A stretch of 64,000 nt of DNA, taken from contig NZ_PXYA01000003.1 in NCBI RefSeq assembly GCF_003841405.1, forward strand, positions 1-64,000, read 5' to 3'. The stretch is from Tetragenococcus halophilus subsp. halophilus DSM 20339 (GTDB lineage Bacteria; Bacillota; Bacilli; Lactobacillales; Enterococcaceae). The notes beneath the pieces are model-generated. The model ran no database searches and had not been told where the DNA came from. It saw only the letters and a list, made by a program, of their open reading frames with translations. Made by a program: the position numbers and the translations under genes. Each line of letters starts with the position of its first letter. The first letter of the stretch is position 1. Of the stretch, positions 19,735 to 28,096 are shown in pieces.

Positions 19735-19776
19735 TTGATAACCATCAATTTCTTTTTCGTTTTTTTTAGCTACACT
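19735..19776 (+). promoter_or_regulatory. FNR/FLP box and promoter of the metal ATPase
   Basis: TTGATaaccATCAA (19735-19748) is a perfect FNR-type box. A -10 hexamer TACACT lies at 19771-19776, placing the box centre about 41.5 bp before the expected start site, the class-II activator position. There is no good -35, as expected for activator-dependent promoters. Confidence 0.82.
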
Positions 19777-19805
19777 GTAGTTGTTCAAAGAAAGGAGATG
19801 TAAAA

Positions 19806-21665
19806 ATGAAGCTACAACAGTGGATTATGCAGCATAAGAATCATTTGACATTGATTAATGGTCTATTGATTCTTTTGGCTGGTGTTTCAAAATTTTTATT
19901 CACATGGATATTCGGTTATCAGCTTGCCATGCTGATTGCTTCTGTGATTGGTATGCTACCAATTTTTCTACAAGCTTATCAAGCATTAAGGGTAAAAGTT
20001 ATCAGTATCGATTTATTAGTGAGTGTCGCCATTTTAGGCGCACTATTGATTGGTGAATATAATGAGTCAGCTATTGTCGCCTTTTTGTTTTTGTTTGGTA
20101 GTTTTTTAGAACAAAAAACGCTAGAGAAAACACGGACAGCCATTCACTCTTTAACTCAAATGGCCCCTAAAAGTGCGCTAAAGATCACAGACAATGGTCG
20201 CACAGAATCGGTTGACATTGATGATATTGATAAAGGAGATCATTTGTTAGTAAAAACAGACGCTCAAGTTCCTGTGGACGGTGTTATTGATGAAGGCGAG
20301 GGTTATTTAAATGAAGCCAGTGTAACCGGTGAATCGCAGCAAAGAAAAAAAGAAAAAGGCGACGATGTTTTTGCTGGAACTTTTTTAGATAATGGCACCT
20401 TAAAAATTGTCACAAAAAGAGTTGGCGAAGATACTACTTTTGGAAAGATTATCGAATTAGTGGAAGAAGCACAAGATAGTAAATCGAATGCAGAACGTTT
20501 TATCGATAAATTTGCCAAATATTACACACCAGCGGTCCTACTCTTAGCTTTTATTGTCGGGATTTTTTCTCAAGATGTTCGCTTAGCCATCACCATTTTA
20601 GTTTTAGGTTGTCCAGGCGCTTTAGTGATCGGTGTTCCTGTTTCAAATGTCGCAGGAATTGGAAGTGGTGCCAAAAGCGGCATTTTAATCAAAGGGGGCG
20701 AAGTGATCGACAAATTTAGCAAAGTAGATACTTTTGTCTTTGACAAAACAGGGACTTTAACCATGGGGAAACCCAGTGTGGCTGCCGTCAAAAATTATAC
20801 TGATAATTTCACTGAAAGCTTAAAAATCACTGCTAGCATTGAAAGAGAGTCCGATCATCCATTAGGTCAGGCAATTGTCGATTATGCGAACGTTTCTAGT
20901 TATGTTTCTGTTGAGCAAACCAACGTGGTTAAAGGTCAAGGTATTATAGCAACTTTATCCGATAAGAAGGTGTTGATTGGAAACCAGTCATTAATGGTAG
21001 ATCACCATGTCCCCCTCTCCAAATCTATCAAAAAAGACATTCATCAACTGCAATCTACGGGACATTCTTTAGTGATGGTTGCAATGAATGGTCGACTATC
21101 CTTATTAATAGGCATTAAAGATCAAATTCGGCCCGGTGCAAAAGAAACTCTTGCCCATTTAAAACAAACGGGCGTCAAAGAGCTCATCATGTTAACCGGC
21201 GACAACCAAGAGACTGCAGAAAATATTGCCCAAGAGCTAGGGATCACCAAAGTCTACGGCAACCTACTGCCAGAAAACAAGGCGGATTATATTCGTCAGT
21301 TACAAAAAGAGGGGCATCAAGTTGCTTTTGTCGGTGATGGCGTAAATGATAGTCCCTCCCTTGCTTTAAGTGATGTGGGAATAGCCATGGGCGGCGGAAC
21401 AGAAGTTGCAATTGAGACCTCTGATGTTGTTTTGATACAATCAAATTTCGAAAGAATCGCCAAAGCTTACCATCTTACGAAAAAAATCGCCCTTAACATG
21501 CAAGAAAATATTATGATTGCACTTGCCACTGTCTTATTGCTGCTTATTGGTTTAATTTTCGGCTATATTTATATGGCAAGTGGGATGTTTGTTCACGAAC
21601 TAAGTATTTTGATTGTCATTTTTAATGGGATGAGGCTCTTACTCGGTACGAAGAAAAAAGCATAA
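19806..21665 (+). CDS. P1B-type heavy-metal translocating ATPase with CPG motif
   Basis: A 619-residue membrane pump. Seen in order: four N-terminal helices with no HMA domain, actuator NEASVTGES (about 175), the transmembrane metal motif LVLGCPGALVIG (Cys269-Pro-Gly), phosphorylation site FDKTGTLT (Asp313), ERESDHPLGQAI (the HP motif of metal ATPases), LTGDNQE and GDGVNDSPSLALSDVG. The usual CPC, CPH or SPC is CPG here, so the metal cannot be assigned from subgroup rules; export of Zn, Fe or Cu are all possible. A stand-alone HMA protein is encoded just downstream. RBS AAAGGAG; FNR box upstream. Confidence 0.93.
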   Translation: MKLQQWIMQHKNHLTLINGLLILLAGVSKFLFTWIFGYQLAMLIASVIGMLPIFLQAYQALRVKVISIDLLVSVAILGALLIGEYNESAIVAFLFLFGSFLEQKTLEKTRTAIHSLTQMAPKSALKITDNGRTESVDIDDIDKGDHLLVKTDAQVPVDGVIDEGEGYLNEASVTGESQQRKKEKGDDVFAGTFLDNGTLKIVTKRVGEDTTFGKIIELVEEAQDSKSNAERFIDKFAKYYTPAVLLLAFIVGIFSQDVRLAITILVLGCPGALVIGVPVSNVAGIGSGAKSGILIKGGEVIDKFSKVDTFVFDKTGTLTMGKPSVAAVKNYTDNFTESLKITASIERESDHPLGQAIVDYANVSSYVSVEQTNVVKGQGIIATLSDKKVLIGNQSLMVDHHVPLSKSIKKDIHQLQSTGHSLVMVAMNGRLSLLIGIKDQIRPGAKETLAHLKQTGVKELIMLTGDNQETAENIAQELGITKVYGNLLPENKADYIRQLQKEGHQVAFVGDGVNDSPSLALSDVGIAMGGGTEVAIETSDVVLIQSNFERIAKAYHLTKKIALNMQENIMIALATVLLLLIGLIFGYIYMASGMFVHELSILIVIFNGMRLLLGTKKKA

Positions 21666-21668
21666 AAA

Positions 21669-21710
21669 TTGATAGCTATCAATTTTTTCTCTGACAATCT
21701 ATTTTAAACT
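21669..21710 (+). promoter_or_regulatory. FNR/FLP box and promoter of the HMA-ferritin-flp operon
   Basis: TTGATagctATCAA (21669-21682) with a -10 hexamer TAAACT at 21705-21710. The box-to-hexamer distance is identical to that at 19735, giving a class-II arrangement. It follows the ATPase stop by 4 nt. Confidence 0.82.
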
Positions 21711-21742
21711 AGCAATAGAAATAAAAAAGGAGGAATTTTATT

Positions 21743-21973
21743 ATGGAAAAAGTCATTCTTCAATTAGGAACATTAACTTGTCCTTCATGTATGCAAAAAA
21801 TAGAACAAGCAGTGAAAAAGGAAAACGGTGTAGAAAAAGTGAAGGTATTATTCAATGCAAGTAAGGTCAAAGTGGAGATCAATCCAGCTCTCACAAATGC
21901 CGAAGCGCTCAAAAAGACCATCGAAAAAGTCGGCTATAAAGTAGAAAACACAAAAACAAAGGAGCTTTCTTAA
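21743..21973 (+). CDS. HMA-domain metal-binding protein (metallochaperone)
   Basis: A 76-residue single-domain protein with the beta-alpha-beta-beta-alpha-beta HMA fold and the metal loop TLTCPSCMQKI (Cys13, Cys16). CopZ-like proteins hand a soft metal to P1B ATPases; here it may serve the ATPase that lacks its own HMA domain. RBS AAAGGAGG. The stop overlaps the next start by one base (TAATG), so translation is coupled to the ferritin-like gene. Confidence 0.92.
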   Translation: MEKVILQLGTLTCPSCMQKIEQAVKKENGVEKVKVLFNASKVKVEINPALTNAEALKKTIEKVGYKVENTKTKELS

Positions 21974-22515
21974 TGAGTCCAAAAGAAAAATATCAAGAAG
22001 AATTAAAACAAAGTGAAATCGATCATCATACACCAACTGCCGGTGCTTTGGTCGGTCACATCCTATCCAATCTTGTCATCCAACAAAACAAGTTAAGACA
22101 GCTGCTTTACTATGTAAAAGGCAGTGAACAAACTTTTGTGCAAGAAGTATTCTCTACAATCATCGACCAGGAAAGTCAATTATTTGACGAATTGAACCAT
22201 TTGATGTTAGATGAGGGAGAAGTGATCCCCACAACGACCGAAGAATTTACTCAATATAGTATGTTGGAAGAAAGCGGCCGTCTAAAATATGAACCAGTCA
22301 ATGATCGATTGATGGAAACTGTTCAAGACTTTGCTACGCAGCTGTTGTTCATTACTCGAGGAATTACCCTAGCAGAAAATGAAAATAAATGGGGGATCGC
22401 AGATTTCTTGAAAAAGTTAAATACTTGGATAAAACATCAAATCTTTGTCATCCAAAGTTATTTAGGGCATGAAGTCACTGAAGGTTTGGAAGAAGACGAA
22501 GATGACGACGAATAA
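21973..22515 (+). CDS. Ferritin/Dps-like protein with acidic tail
   Basis: 180 residues, mostly helical, with a pattern like a divergent Dps/ferritin four-helix bundle: GALVGHILSNLVIQQNKLRQLLYYVKGSEQTFVQEVFSTIIDQESQLFDELNHLML, then DEGEVIPTTTEEF, as in Dps after helix B, and a C-terminal helix pair. The canonical Dps ferroxidase pattern H-W...G...H is not preserved (YYVKGSE). The tail EEDEDDDE is strongly acidic and could bind metal. Function is inferred from fold resemblance and neighbours. Confidence 0.65.
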   Translation: MSPKEKYQEELKQSEIDHHTPTAGALVGHILSNLVIQQNKLRQLLYYVKGSEQTFVQEVFSTIIDQESQLFDELNHLMLDEGEVIPTTTEEFTQYSMLEESGRLKYEPVNDRLMETVQDFATQLLFITRGITLAENENKWGIADFLKKLNTWIKHQIFVIQSYLGHEVTEGLEEDEDDDE

Positions 22516-22527
22516 AAGAGGTTGATT

Positions 22528-23190
22528 ATGAGTCAAAAAGAACATTTATGTGTCACCTTAGTTCCCTTATTTAATCATTTGGATTGGGAAGATCAAAAAA
22601 AGATTCACCAGCTTGTTCGACATATTCCCTTTAAAAAAGGAGAAACCATTCTTTCTCCTTATGACGATCCACAGCTTGTAATTGTCGCCCGAGGTCTCTT
22701 AAAAGTTTATCAGCTTTCCCCCAGCGGCAAAGAACAATTGCTACGAGTAGTGGAACCTGGTGGCTATGAAGGAGAAAATGCCATATTTGGCGTTGAGAAT
22801 AGCAATCTTTTTGGTGAAGCTTTGCAAAATACAGAAGTCTGTCTATTAAAACAAAGTGACTTCCAAGCGCTTTTAACAGATTATCCGCAATTAAGTTTAA
22901 AACTTTTAACCATTAATGCCCAAAAAAATGCCAAAGTTGAAGAGCAGACTCAATTTCTCACGATGGAAAAAATTGAAGAACGGCTGGCTACCTATCTCTT
23001 AGATTTAGCGAAAGCTGAAGAAAGTTCTCAAGTAAAAATTCCTATGAAGATGAAAGAATTGGCTGCTTTTCTTGGAACCACCCCGGAAACATTATCGCGC
23101 AAATTAAAATCCTTGGAACGCGCACAATTGATTAAAAGAGAAAAACAAACCATTCAGCTTCTTGATTACGAAGGTTTAGAAGAAATTTAA
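22528..23190 (+). CDS. flp: Crp/Fnr-family regulator, FLP type
   Basis: 220 residues: cyclic-nucleotide-binding-like beta barrel (HIPFKKGETILSP... GLLKVYQLSPSGKEQLLRVVEPGGYEGENAIFG), long dimer helix, and a C-terminal winged helix with recognition helix TTPETLSRKLKSLE, which carries the E-x-x-S-R contacts of FNR. There are only two cysteines, Cys8 and Cys105. This matches FLP of Lactobacillus casei and FlpA/FlpB of Lactococcus, which switch by an intramolecular disulfide instead of an Fe-S cluster. The ATG at 22528 is preferred over the in-frame TTG at 22522. It ends the HMA-ferritin operon. Confidence 0.9.
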   Translation: MSQKEHLCVTLVPLFNHLDWEDQKKIHQLVRHIPFKKGETILSPYDDPQLVIVARGLLKVYQLSPSGKEQLLRVVEPGGYEGENAIFGVENSNLFGEALQNTEVCLLKQSDFQALLTDYPQLSLKLLTINAQKNAKVEEQTQFLTMEKIEERLATYLLDLAKAEESSQVKIPMKMKELAAFLGTTPETLSRKLKSLERAQLIKREKQTIQLLDYEGLEEI

Positions 23191-23317
23191 CGCATGAACT
23201 AGGATGAACATGCTTTTAAGTACAGAGGAAAAAGCTATTTTTTTAAATAAATAAGTCAATGAATTCTTCAAAAAAGGATTGTAATTTTATATAAAATCGT
23301 TTAAAATATTTATTAGA

Positions 23318-23332
23318 TTATAATAATTATAA
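23318..23332. promoter_or_regulatory. PerR box upstream of dps
   Basis: TTATAATAATTATAA is an exact match to the PerR consensus TTATAATNATTATAA, and the symmetry extends three more bases on each side. It contains TATAAT, so the repressor would cover the -10 region. Confidence 0.8.
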
Positions 23333-23426
23333 TCTGTCTTTCTTATCTTTATTAAAGGAGCGTGATTCTAGGAAATATTTCTTTGATTTATAGATCGCAG
23401 GTTAGGCGGAAGTCGTAAAGAATAGT

Positions 23427-23441
23427 TGATAACTATTATCA
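23427..23441. promoter_or_regulatory. Fur-like inverted repeat upstream of dps
   Basis: TGATAACTATTATCA matches the 7-1-7 Fur box TGATAATNATTATCA with one mismatch, 45 bp before the dps start. With flanking bases it reads TTGATAA-CTA-TTATCAA. The spacing differs from an FNR box. Confidence 0.55.
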
Positions 23442-23485
23442 ATTAGATGGTGTGTTTAATTTACAAAAAAGAGGAGGCATTTTCA

Positions 23486-23956
23486 ATGAAATTTGAAAAG
23501 ACAAAAGAAACATTAAACCAATTAGTAGCAGATTTAAGTCAGTTCGCGGCTGTTATCCATCAAACCCACTGGTACATGCGTGGACCAGAATTCTTAACAT
23601 TACATCCAATGATGGATGATTATATGGATGAAATTAACGATCAATTAGATGAAATTGCAGAACGTTTGGTTGCCTTAGATGGCTCGCCTTATTCCACCCT
23701 ACAAGAATTTGCGGATCACACTGGCATCAAAGATGAAGTTGGTACTTGGGATCGTTCGATGAGCGAACGATTAGAAACTTTGGTATCTGGCTATCGCTAT
23801 TTAGCAGACCTTTATCAAAAGGGAATTGAAATTTCTGGCGAAGAAGGCGATGATTCCACACAAGATATCTTTATTGCTTACAAAAGAGATATCGAAAAAA
23901 ATATATGGATGATTCAAGCTGAACTTGGCCATGCGCCAAATAATGACCCAGCATAG
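23486..23956 (+). CDS. dps: Dps-family ferritin, DNA protection during starvation
   Basis: A 156-residue dodecameric mini-ferritin that oxidises Fe(II) with peroxide and stores iron. The inter-subunit ferroxidase residues are visible in VIHQTHWYMRGPEFLTLHPMMDDYMDEINDQLDEIAERLVALDG (His and Asp/Glu at about 29-70). The ATG at 23486 follows GAGGAGG; upstream in-frame codons have no RBS. A perfect PerR box and a Fur-like box precede it, and a metal/redox operon lies upstream on the same strand. Confidence 0.95.
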   Translation: MKFEKTKETLNQLVADLSQFAAVIHQTHWYMRGPEFLTLHPMMDDYMDEINDQLDEIAERLVALDGSPYSTLQEFADHTGIKDEVGTWDRSMSERLETLVSGYRYLADLYQKGIEISGEEGDDSTQDIFIAYKRDIEKNIWMIQAELGHAPNNDPA

Positions 23957-24102
23957 AAAATTCACTTGTGTAAACATTCTCTGATTCGCTGTTAAAAAAA
24001 CAAAACGAACCTTCCTTTTCTATCAGTGAAGAAGAAGATAATCACAATTTATCGTAAAAAATAAACTTGAAAAATGAAAATTCATTTTATGCTTTATCAT
24101 TT

Positions 24103-24152
24103 CTAGCACTGGTCGCAAGAAACCATTTCTTGGGCACCAATGCTAGTTTTTT
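24103..24152. terminator. Long hairpin terminator after dps
   Basis: CTAGCACTGGTCGCAAGAAA pairs with TTTCTTGGGCACCAATGCTAG with two mismatches and one bulge around CCA, followed by TTTTTTA. Confidence 0.85.
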
Positions 24153-24250
24153 ATTTTTTGAGAAAATATAAAATAATTTGCTTGAAAGCTCGTAGAATAA
24201 AGCTACTAATAGTTAACCAAGCAGCTAGACACTTTGGCAAAGTCTCTTTT

Positions 24251-25075
24251 TTAATCTATAAGTCCTTTTATCTCATCTACCAATTGTCCATTACCAAGAA
24301 ATTGAGCTGTAGTTAATACATTCAAAAGCTCTTCTTCTCCCTTTATCTCATCTAGATATAAAAAAGTAACCTTTGCTTCATAGTATTTTGCTAGAAGTCG
24401 AAAACCGTCCATCGTAATTTCGATAGTTAAGTTATTCAATAACCTTAGATTTTTGATTGCGTTAGTTACATCCCCTTCTATAATCATACGATCAATACAA
24501 TTACTTAATGCCATAGCAAAAATAAAATCGCTATTACGATAAAATGTGTACCTATTCTGCGCTTTTAATACTTCTTGCAATAAAATAATCATTAAGGAAT
24601 AAGGCAACACATAACAATTATTCGCAAAAAATCTTATATCACTTAATGTCCATGAAGATAAATTAGAGAAATAGTTCACTACACTTTCCAATTCTTCCTT
24701 ATTGGGTTCTAATTGATTGTTATAACTTCTTAAAAGACGGTAACTGGCTAATTGTATTCTTTCAATTCCAATGGCGTCGTCTTCAGCATGCTGTACATTT
24801 TCTTCAAATTCTACTAGATTATTTGCATTCCAAGCTTTACTGATCCGATAGCTATAATAATCATCTTTTTGTGGCTTATAGCCATTTCTTATCCATTGGA
24901 ATTCATCCATTGTGATCATAAGATTAGAAAGCACTTGGTTAAATTTATCGACAGCTAAAATACGCTCGCCATTTTCAAATTTAATCGCATTGGTCTTTGA
25001 ACAAACGTCGATATACACTGATTTTAATGGTAGCCCCTTGTTTAAACGAATAGTTTTTATTGTCTCCCCGTACAA
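24251..25075 (-). CDS. Rgg/GadR/MutR-family regulator
   Basis: 274 residues: N-terminal Xre-like HTH (IKTIRLNKGLPLKSVYIDVCSKTNAIKFENGER, residues 6-38) then an all-helical peptide-sensing domain of TPR-like repeats as in Rgg/MutR. The start is TTG at 25075 with GAGGAAG 8 nt upstream; the second Rgg at 33042 also starts MYG. It is divergent from an MFS gene with an 18-bp palindrome between them. No short hydrophobic peptide gene is evident in the gap. Confidence 0.9.
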   Translation of the reverse strand: MYGETIKTIRLNKGLPLKSVYIDVCSKTNAIKFENGERILAVDKFNQVLSNLMITMDEFQWIRNGYKPQKDDYYSYRISKAWNANNLVEFEENVQHAEDDAIGIERIQLASYRLLRSYNNQLEPNKEELESVVNYFSNLSSWTLSDIRFFANNCYVLPYSLMIILLQEVLKAQNRYTFYRNSDFIFAMALSNCIDRMIIEGDVTNAIKNLRLLNNLTIEITMDGFRLLAKYYEAKVTFLYLDEIKGEEELLNVLTTAQFLGNGQLVDEIKGLID

Positions 25076-25095
25076 AAAGCTTACTTCCTCTCTTT

Positions 25096-25113
25096 AGTAA
25101 ACTAAAGTTTACT
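25096..25113. promoter_or_regulatory. Palindromic operator between rgg and MFS
   Basis: AGTAAACT and AGTTTACT are perfect inverted arms around AA, placed between the divergent starts and next to CATTATACACT, a likely -10 for the MFS gene. Confidence 0.7.
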
Positions 25114-25168
25114 TTTCGATCATTATACACTACTTTCCTTCATAATTTCCCTACAAAGGAGGAAAATT

Positions 25169-26395
25169 ATGCTTACTTTTTTAAAAAATAACCCTATATT
25201 TTCAAAAATTGCCGGTATTAGCCTATTTTCAAAAGTAGGAGATCGTTTATTTTATACGGCAATGCTAACGACTGCTGCTTCGTTACCTAATGGAAACACA
25301 GCTGTCATGATGGTCTCTATTTCAGAAACTTTACCCATCTTGTTGAGTTTTTTTCTGGGTACACTAGCTGACAAAAAGAAAAGAAAAATCCATCTTCTTA
25401 TTCAAAATTCTTTCGTCCGAACGGTGATGTATCTATCTATTGGTTTGTTATTCAACTATCCACATACATTATTTTTGCTTTTTTTAATGGCTTCTTTCAA
25501 CTTTATCTCTGACCTAGCAGGAAACTACTCCTCAGCTTTGGTTACTCCATTTACCAAAAATTTAGTTAAAGCTGAAGATATGGAACAAGCACAAGGAATA
25601 ATCAGTATGACTACACAATTAATTAATGTACTCGCAACTTTTGCAGGTGCAACGCTTTTATCATTTTTTTATAGAAGTACCTTAGCATATATTAATGCTT
25701 CGGTTTTCTTTATCGTAGGAATAGGATATTTTTTCATATATCCTGAGTTGAGTGCTGTAGAAAAAAAGATAACTGTGAACAATAATGAAAATACATTACC
25801 TACAATCAAAAAAAATTTCAAATTATTACTTCATAACAAGTCCATTTTAAATAATCTTTTCCAACTTTCTTTACTAAATGGTTTTTTCGGGGGTTTGACT
25901 CCAATTTTCGTTCTTTTTATCCAGACAAATCAATCTTTAATGTTTATTCCCAGTCCGATAAAAATTTCTTTGTTATCAGCTTTAATTACTGTTGCTATGG
26001 TATTTGGCAATGCTTTAAACACTAAATTATTTCTCAATGTTTCAATAGGAAAATTAAATAATATTGCTAGTTCATTTATTAGTTTAGGAGGAATTGCCTT
26101 GCTTTTAAATAATTTCTATCTAGTTTTTGTCAGTGCAGGCGTTGTTTCTTTCTTATTAGGTATCGTTTCCCCCAGATTTTCTGCTAAAATTATAAATAAA
26201 TATCCCACAGAACACTTAGGTGGCATCGTTACTACTGTAAATTCTCTCTTAGTTTTAACGCCTCCTATGACAAGCTTCATTTTCCCCATTTTGACAAATG
26301 TCAGCCTAAATTTTTCTTATTTTGGCTTCATTCTTTATAGTATAATTTTATTAGTATTGAGTTTTGTTATCTTGAAACATAAAAAAACAAGCTAG
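25169..26395 (+). CDS. MFS transporter paired with Rgg
   Basis: 408 residues with about 12 helices. Visible: SLFSKVGDRLFYTAMLTTAA in helix 1, motif A FLGTLADKKKRKIH at the 2-3 loop, and a long central loop before residue 225. Exporters of this kind beside Rgg regulators often move a peptide or drug, but no substrate can be named. RBS AAAGGAGG. The stop codon lies inside the stem of its terminator. Confidence 0.88.
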   Translation: MLTFLKNNPIFSKIAGISLFSKVGDRLFYTAMLTTAASLPNGNTAVMMVSISETLPILLSFFLGTLADKKKRKIHLLIQNSFVRTVMYLSIGLLFNYPHTLFLLFLMASFNFISDLAGNYSSALVTPFTKNLVKAEDMEQAQGIISMTTQLINVLATFAGATLLSFFYRSTLAYINASVFFIVGIGYFFIYPELSAVEKKITVNNNENTLPTIKKNFKLLLHNKSILNNLFQLSLLNGFFGGLTPIFVLFIQTNQSLMFIPSPIKISLLSALITVAMVFGNALNTKLFLNVSIGKLNNIASSFISLGGIALLLNNFYLVFVSAGVVSFLLGIVSPRFSAKIINKYPTEHLGGIVTTVNSLLVLTPPMTSFIFPILTNVSLNFSYFGFILYSIILLVLSFVILKHKKTS

Positions 26396-26425
26396 AAACG
26401 CTTCTAATAAACGTTTCTAACTTTA
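26388..26425 (+). terminator. Terminator of the MFS gene
   Basis: TAGAAACG pairs with CGTTTCTA, followed by ACTTTATTTG; the arm includes the TAG stop codon. Confidence 0.6.
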
Positions 26426-26443
26426 TTTGTAACAGCTACCAAA

Positions 26444-26632
26444 TCATGAAGATTTTTTATGCCTATAAATGTTTTTAATTACCTGAATGATTCCCCAGAT
26501 AACTAGTAGAGGAAGTACGACTAGGATCAAGAAATTTCCATCTTCCTTCCAGTCAATAAAATACAAACAAATACGAAAAGCTATTAATAAAATAACTGCA
26601 AGAGTAAATGAATTAGTGAATAGCTTTTTCAC
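26444..26632 (-). CDS. Small two-helix membrane protein
   Basis: 62 residues with two hydrophobic spans (SFTLAVILLIAFRICLYFI and FLILVVLPLLVIWGIIQVI) and a basic tail RHKKSS. A GTG at 26632 with GGGGAG 6 nt upstream is preferred to the ATG at 26638, which is too close to the RBS. Family not recognised. A truncated relative is visible at 19577-19653. Confidence 0.65.
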   Translation of the reverse strand: MKKLFTNSFTLAVILLIAFRICLYFIDWKEDGNFLILVVLPLLVIWGIIQVIKNIYRHKKSS

Positions 26633-26781
26633 AAGCATCTCCCCTTATTGTGATATGTTTCTATTTGAATATACTATAACACTTTATTAAAAACTATTTA
26701 AGGTAAAATAACTTATACTATGGACAACGAAAAAAGGGGGGATAGTTCTTTTACCCTTTTTCGTCATTAATTTTATACAAG

Positions 26782-28071
26782 TTAAATATCTTTTGTAGGC
26801 GAGTACCCATTATTTTCCACAATCATTGGCGTAGAGTCTTTACCATTGGCGACAATTTCACCGTCTATTGTAAAAGTTTCAACCATGTCGCCGTCTATAT
26901 GATAGCTACTTACCGTATCCCCGTTTGTTACTATGTTGTTATCCACATGGAGTTGTTTAATTCTACCACCCTCTTGTATATTAATACCATCCGCGGCTAG
27001 ATCGACAAGAACACCCTTAACTAGAGTTTCTCCAAGTGTACCATATGTCTCAACGCTATTTTCAACGGTTATTTTCCCAATAGCTCTACTAATTTGAATC
27101 CCGATTGAACCATTCCCGTGAGTCATAATTGAATGAAAGGTTGCATTTTCAATTGTCCCATCATATTGATTGAAGCCACGTGCGCCAAGACCAAATGTTT
27201 CAATTTTATCTTTGGCTTTAAAATTATGGACAATACCGAAATTGACAAAACCAATGCCGTTTGGACCATAAGAAAGAATAGGTGCTTTAACTAACCAATC
27301 AATAACTACACCCCACACATCTAATACCATATCATTCGTTCCGTAAGTGACAATATTTTCTTGACTAACAATCTGTTTAGCTTTTGCACCTGTTAATATA
27401 AAAATAGCACCTGTGATTAAATTAGGTTGTCCTTGAGGGATCATCCCATTTGTATAGACTGCTTTAGTTGTCAATCTGTTAACCAGTACACTACCACCTT
27501 CTTCATTAAATCCAGCGATAAAAATACCAGAACCAATAACCGGCGCCCCTGCTCTTCCAACCGAAATATCTTCTAAGTTTGCTTCAATTTTACTATCCGG
27601 ATGACTATTATAATTATAGATAGTTAGAGCACCCTGATAAACATTAGCACCATATTTATGTGGTTGCTCAGAAAATTTACGACTATCACTAGCAACAATA
27701 TCAACATTTTCAGCTATTATTTTTGCTTTTAAAGTATTTTCTCGAGTGATTAGTTGGATTTGCCCTGTAACAGTTAAACGATTTAACGTAATTTCTCCTA
27801 AATCCTTTTGAATAGATTGGATAAAAATTGCACGGTTGGTTGGAACAGTTTGTATGATCAGATTGGATAAAGTGTTATTTCCTGTTAAAGCAAAACCATC
27901 ACTATGAGTAAAACTCAGAAAGATAGTAGCTTCGGAGGTGCCTATCAATTGCATTCCTTCTGGAAGTATGATTGAACTATCAAAAGTCATAGAGTTTTGT
28001 AATTCTAAAGTAGATGATTGATTTTGTTTAACTGCTGTTAGTAATTCAGATGAAGTGTAAATTTTTTTCAT
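26782..28071 (-). CDS. Putative parallel beta-helix protein
   Basis: 429 residues without a signal peptide or membrane span. The sequence is a long series of short beta-strand turns (ITLNRLTVTGQIQLITREN, AKIIAENVDIVASDS, IENATFHSIMTHGNGSIGI, ITVENSVETYGTLGE), as in right-handed beta-helix or pectin-lyase-like folds. No catalytic motif is recognised. It is the last gene of a TetR-MFS operon, 25 nt after the MFS stop; similar trios occur in lactic acid bacteria by my recollection, but the role is unknown. Confidence 0.75.
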   Translation of the reverse strand: MKKIYTSSELLTAVKQNQSSTLELQNSMTFDSSIILPEGMQLIGTSEATIFLSFTHSDGFALTGNNTLSNLIIQTVPTNRAIFIQSIQKDLGEITLNRLTVTGQIQLITRENTLKAKIIAENVDIVASDSRKFSEQPHKYGANVYQGALTIYNYNSHPDSKIEANLEDISVGRAGAPVIGSGIFIAGFNEEGGSVLVNRLTTKAVYTNGMIPQGQPNLITGAIFILTGAKAKQIVSQENIVTYGTNDMVLDVWGVVIDWLVKAPILSYGPNGIGFVNFGIVHNFKAKDKIETFGLGARGFNQYDGTIENATFHSIMTHGNGSIGIQISRAIGKITVENSVETYGTLGETLVKGVLVDLAADGINIQEGGRIKQLHVDNNIVTNGDTVSSYHIDGDMVETFTIDGEIVANGKDSTPMIVENNGYSPTKDI

Positions 28072-28096
28072 TTGATATCTCTTCTCGTAAAATTTT

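Noticed and set aside
23426-23442. TTGATAACTATTATCAA upstream of dps as a third FLP/FNR box
   Set aside because: The half-sites are 7 bp apart instead of 4, so the symmetry does not fit FNR; a Fur-like reading fits better.
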